This document shows, one piece after another, positions 62,451-64,000 of a stretch of DNA of 64,000 bases (its first letter is position 1; each line of letters begins with the position of its first letter). The stretch covers positions 186,001-250,000 of the forward strand of contig MCFL01000029.1 in the NCBI GenBank assembly GCA_002102555.1. The letters are read 5' to 3'. A program made the translations under genes and the position numbers. The notes beneath the pieces are model-generated. The model did not search any database. It saw only the letters and a list, made by a program, of their open reading frames with translations, and was not told the DNA's origin. This DNA is from Catenaria anguillulae PL171. Its lineage: Eukaryota > Blastocladiomycota > Blastocladiomycetes > Blastocladiales > Catenariaceae.

Positions 62451-63833
62451 CTACGTGTAACGAGTGAGTGTACCCATCCAGTGGCCCGCCTTCGCTTGAT
62501 GCACCATCGGTGAGCGGAATGCATGGCCTACATGCGCGCAGAAAAAAAAAAAAAAAAAAAAAAAAACGTCAACTGAACGCAATGCCGTTGATTGAAGCCC
62601 AAGGCATGGAATTGTGTACATCATGTCGTCGTGGGTTGTACGAGTTCCAATTGGCCCAAACCTCGGCTCGTCTACCTCATCCAACCAAGCAGGGATTCCG
62701 ACCACAGTCAAAACGCTGCGGCCAGTGACTCGTGGAATGGAATTCCGGTCAAGCTGAATCCAGTCCGCGGGGGGAATGCGTCGAAGCCATGGGTACAAGA
62801 GCCGATTGGTGATGTACAAGGTCTTGTGCAAGCTAAGGCGATGACGGCGATGGAGGAATGCGATGCAGCCTATTGGGTGATGCAGCAGTGCATCCCATTT
62901 CGCTTCATCAAGGGAGCTCGGCGATCGTGGATGAAGATAAAACAGGTACACTGGAAAGCCTAGAACAGTTGACATGGCCCGGATGGCAGATCGAATTGCG
63001 GGCAACGGAACTGTCGAATTGACGCTGCCATCCCAAGTGACAATGACACGACTTGTAAAGCGGGCCTGATGACAAGCCCAGAGCTGAATCGGCTCGACCA
63101 TGTCATTGTGAAGAATGAGTGACCCATTCTCCAAGACAAACACGTTGGTTGCATTCCCATCGACAATGAGTGCCTACCCCAAGCAGTCACGATTGGCAGG
63201 TCTTGAGTCAGCGCTTGCCATAAAATGTGGCTAACCAATGGCCTGCGCGAGAAACAAACGAACCGCCATGCAAAACGTCCGGCCTCCACCTTTCGCCTCC
63301 AACAAGGATGGAATTTGGACCACGTCCACGCCACGCTCCTCTTGGATATCCACATCGGCCAAAACATCCAAGGTTCCCTCAAACGATCCCTTCACCCAAA
63401 AACCTGCAAAATGAGCAATCTCCAAGGATTCCACCCTGCGGGGCTCTTCGCTTGCAGCAGCCGCTCGACACCACTCAAGCGCCCAACCAATGAATAGCCG
63501 ATCTGGCGGCGCCATGTACACCAGAGCGACATGCAAATCTGGAATCGCTGCCCGCAGCCGAGATGCGTAGTTGAAGGGGAACGAGAACGACGGTGAATAG
63601 AGGAGCACAACAAGATTTTCGCCATTTTCGAGCCTCGACTTGAGATCGGACGCGATGGAGCGAAATGGTAGATTGGGATATTGCGTGTGGAAGAGAATCA
63701 ATGTGTGAGAGCCAGGTACAAGACCCGCCTTTGCGAGGTAACAATGAATATCTTGAGCAGGGTGCGCGATTACCCAAACTAGGCTGTACTCGGTAATCGG
63801 GAGCGGTAGTGTTGCCGGGAGTGTGACAGACAT
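62451..63833 (-). CDS. Unrecognised conserved-looking protein, two exons
   Basis: Exon 1, 63236-63833, starts at ATG 63833 (MSVTLPATLPLPITEYSLVW) and has alternating strands and helices (VPGSHTLILFHTQYPN, GENLVVLLYSPSFSFPFNYA, DLHVALVYMAPPDRLFIGWA). Exon 2 begins about 63173 (ALIVDGNATNVFVLENGSLI) and continues with RVIVTWDGSVNSTVPLPAIR and GFPVYLFYLHPRSPSSLDEA. The GTTAGC...GTAG junction leaves the two exons one base out of phase. The frame runs on through an A25 tract as poly-Phe to 62451, so the true end may be earlier. The alpha/beta pattern could be a Rossmann-like or hydrolase fold, but no motif is recognisable. The gene's promoter is in the last 167 bases of the window. Confidence 0.4.
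62542..62566 (+). repeat. A25 tract
   Basis: Run of 25 A preceded by CGCGCAG. On the minus strand it reads as poly-Phe inside the open frame of the gene at 62451-63833, which makes that C-terminus doubtful. Confidence 0.95.
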
Positions 63834-64000
63834 GACGGCAAGGCACTGCACTTCGATGCGAAGGTGGGAATGATTGATATTGCTTGAATGCTTTGGGTTG
63901 TTATTGGATTCATGTCACTTTGTCTCGCAAAGATATTGCAATCAGGCTGTATATATTTATGTTCGTTTGAATGACCGCCTCTTTTTCTTCTCGCGAGACA

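Overview
The window reads as nuclear DNA of a fungus, most likely an early-diverging zoosporic one (Blastocladiomycota, Allomyces/Catenaria-like). That placement is inference. It rests on dense, GC-rich, short-intron genes; two large proteins with an F-box-like start and WW-type ankyrin-like or helical repeats of the kind expanded in that group; a voltage-gated K+ channel; and a nucleoporin with RanBP2 zinc fingers, features rare or absent in Dikarya. About 24 genes are visible. Introns are 55-110 bases and most donors read GTACGT or GTGCGT.

Layout. 1-6.4 kb: a TM/coiled-coil protein of unknown role, a PRL (PTP4A-like) phosphatase, a PF12766-type flavin oxidase and, on the minus strand, the translational GTPase DRG1/Rbg1. 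6.8-17.5 kb: a five-zinc-finger FG nucleoporin, a DHX29-like DEAH helicase and a mitochondrial PPR-like protein (the last two on minus). 17.9-20.8 kb: a broken F-box-like gene and the CTD-kinase subunit Ctk3. 20.8-33.1 kb: a large inverted repeat (about 2.5 kb arms, about 7 kb spacer). The spacer holds a PAQR/Izh receptor, a SET-domain methyltransferase and a secreted subtilisin. The right arm lacks the Ctk3 gene present next to the left arm, and it sits exactly between two diverged 0.28-0.35 kb direct repeats. 33.9-38.3 kb: a secreted, probably GPI-anchored tyrosinase and an intact F-box-like protein. 38.7-51.0 kb: proteasome lid subunits Rpn3 and Rpn5 flanking a Sen1/senataxin helicase and an F-box/ankyrin-like gene with a decayed 3' end. 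51.6-54.0 kb: a Kv channel. 54.8-63.8 kb: an unrecognised membrane protein, a large protein resembling Treslin/Sld3 replication-initiation factors, a small coiled-coil protein and two unrecognised genes.

Functionally this is mostly housekeeping (translation, proteasome, transcription termination, nuclear pore, replication). A secreted pair (subtilisin, tyrosinase) flanks the right repeat arm.

Data caution. Several conserved genes (Rpn5 twice, Sen1, tyrosinase, Kv channel, the Treslin-like gene) are each broken by one-base frame changes, most of them at short A or T runs, while the coding sequence on both sides is well preserved. Consensus errors explain these better than gene death. The in-frame TAG in the DHX29-like helicase and the clustered damage at the end of the ankyrin-like gene are different in kind and may be real.
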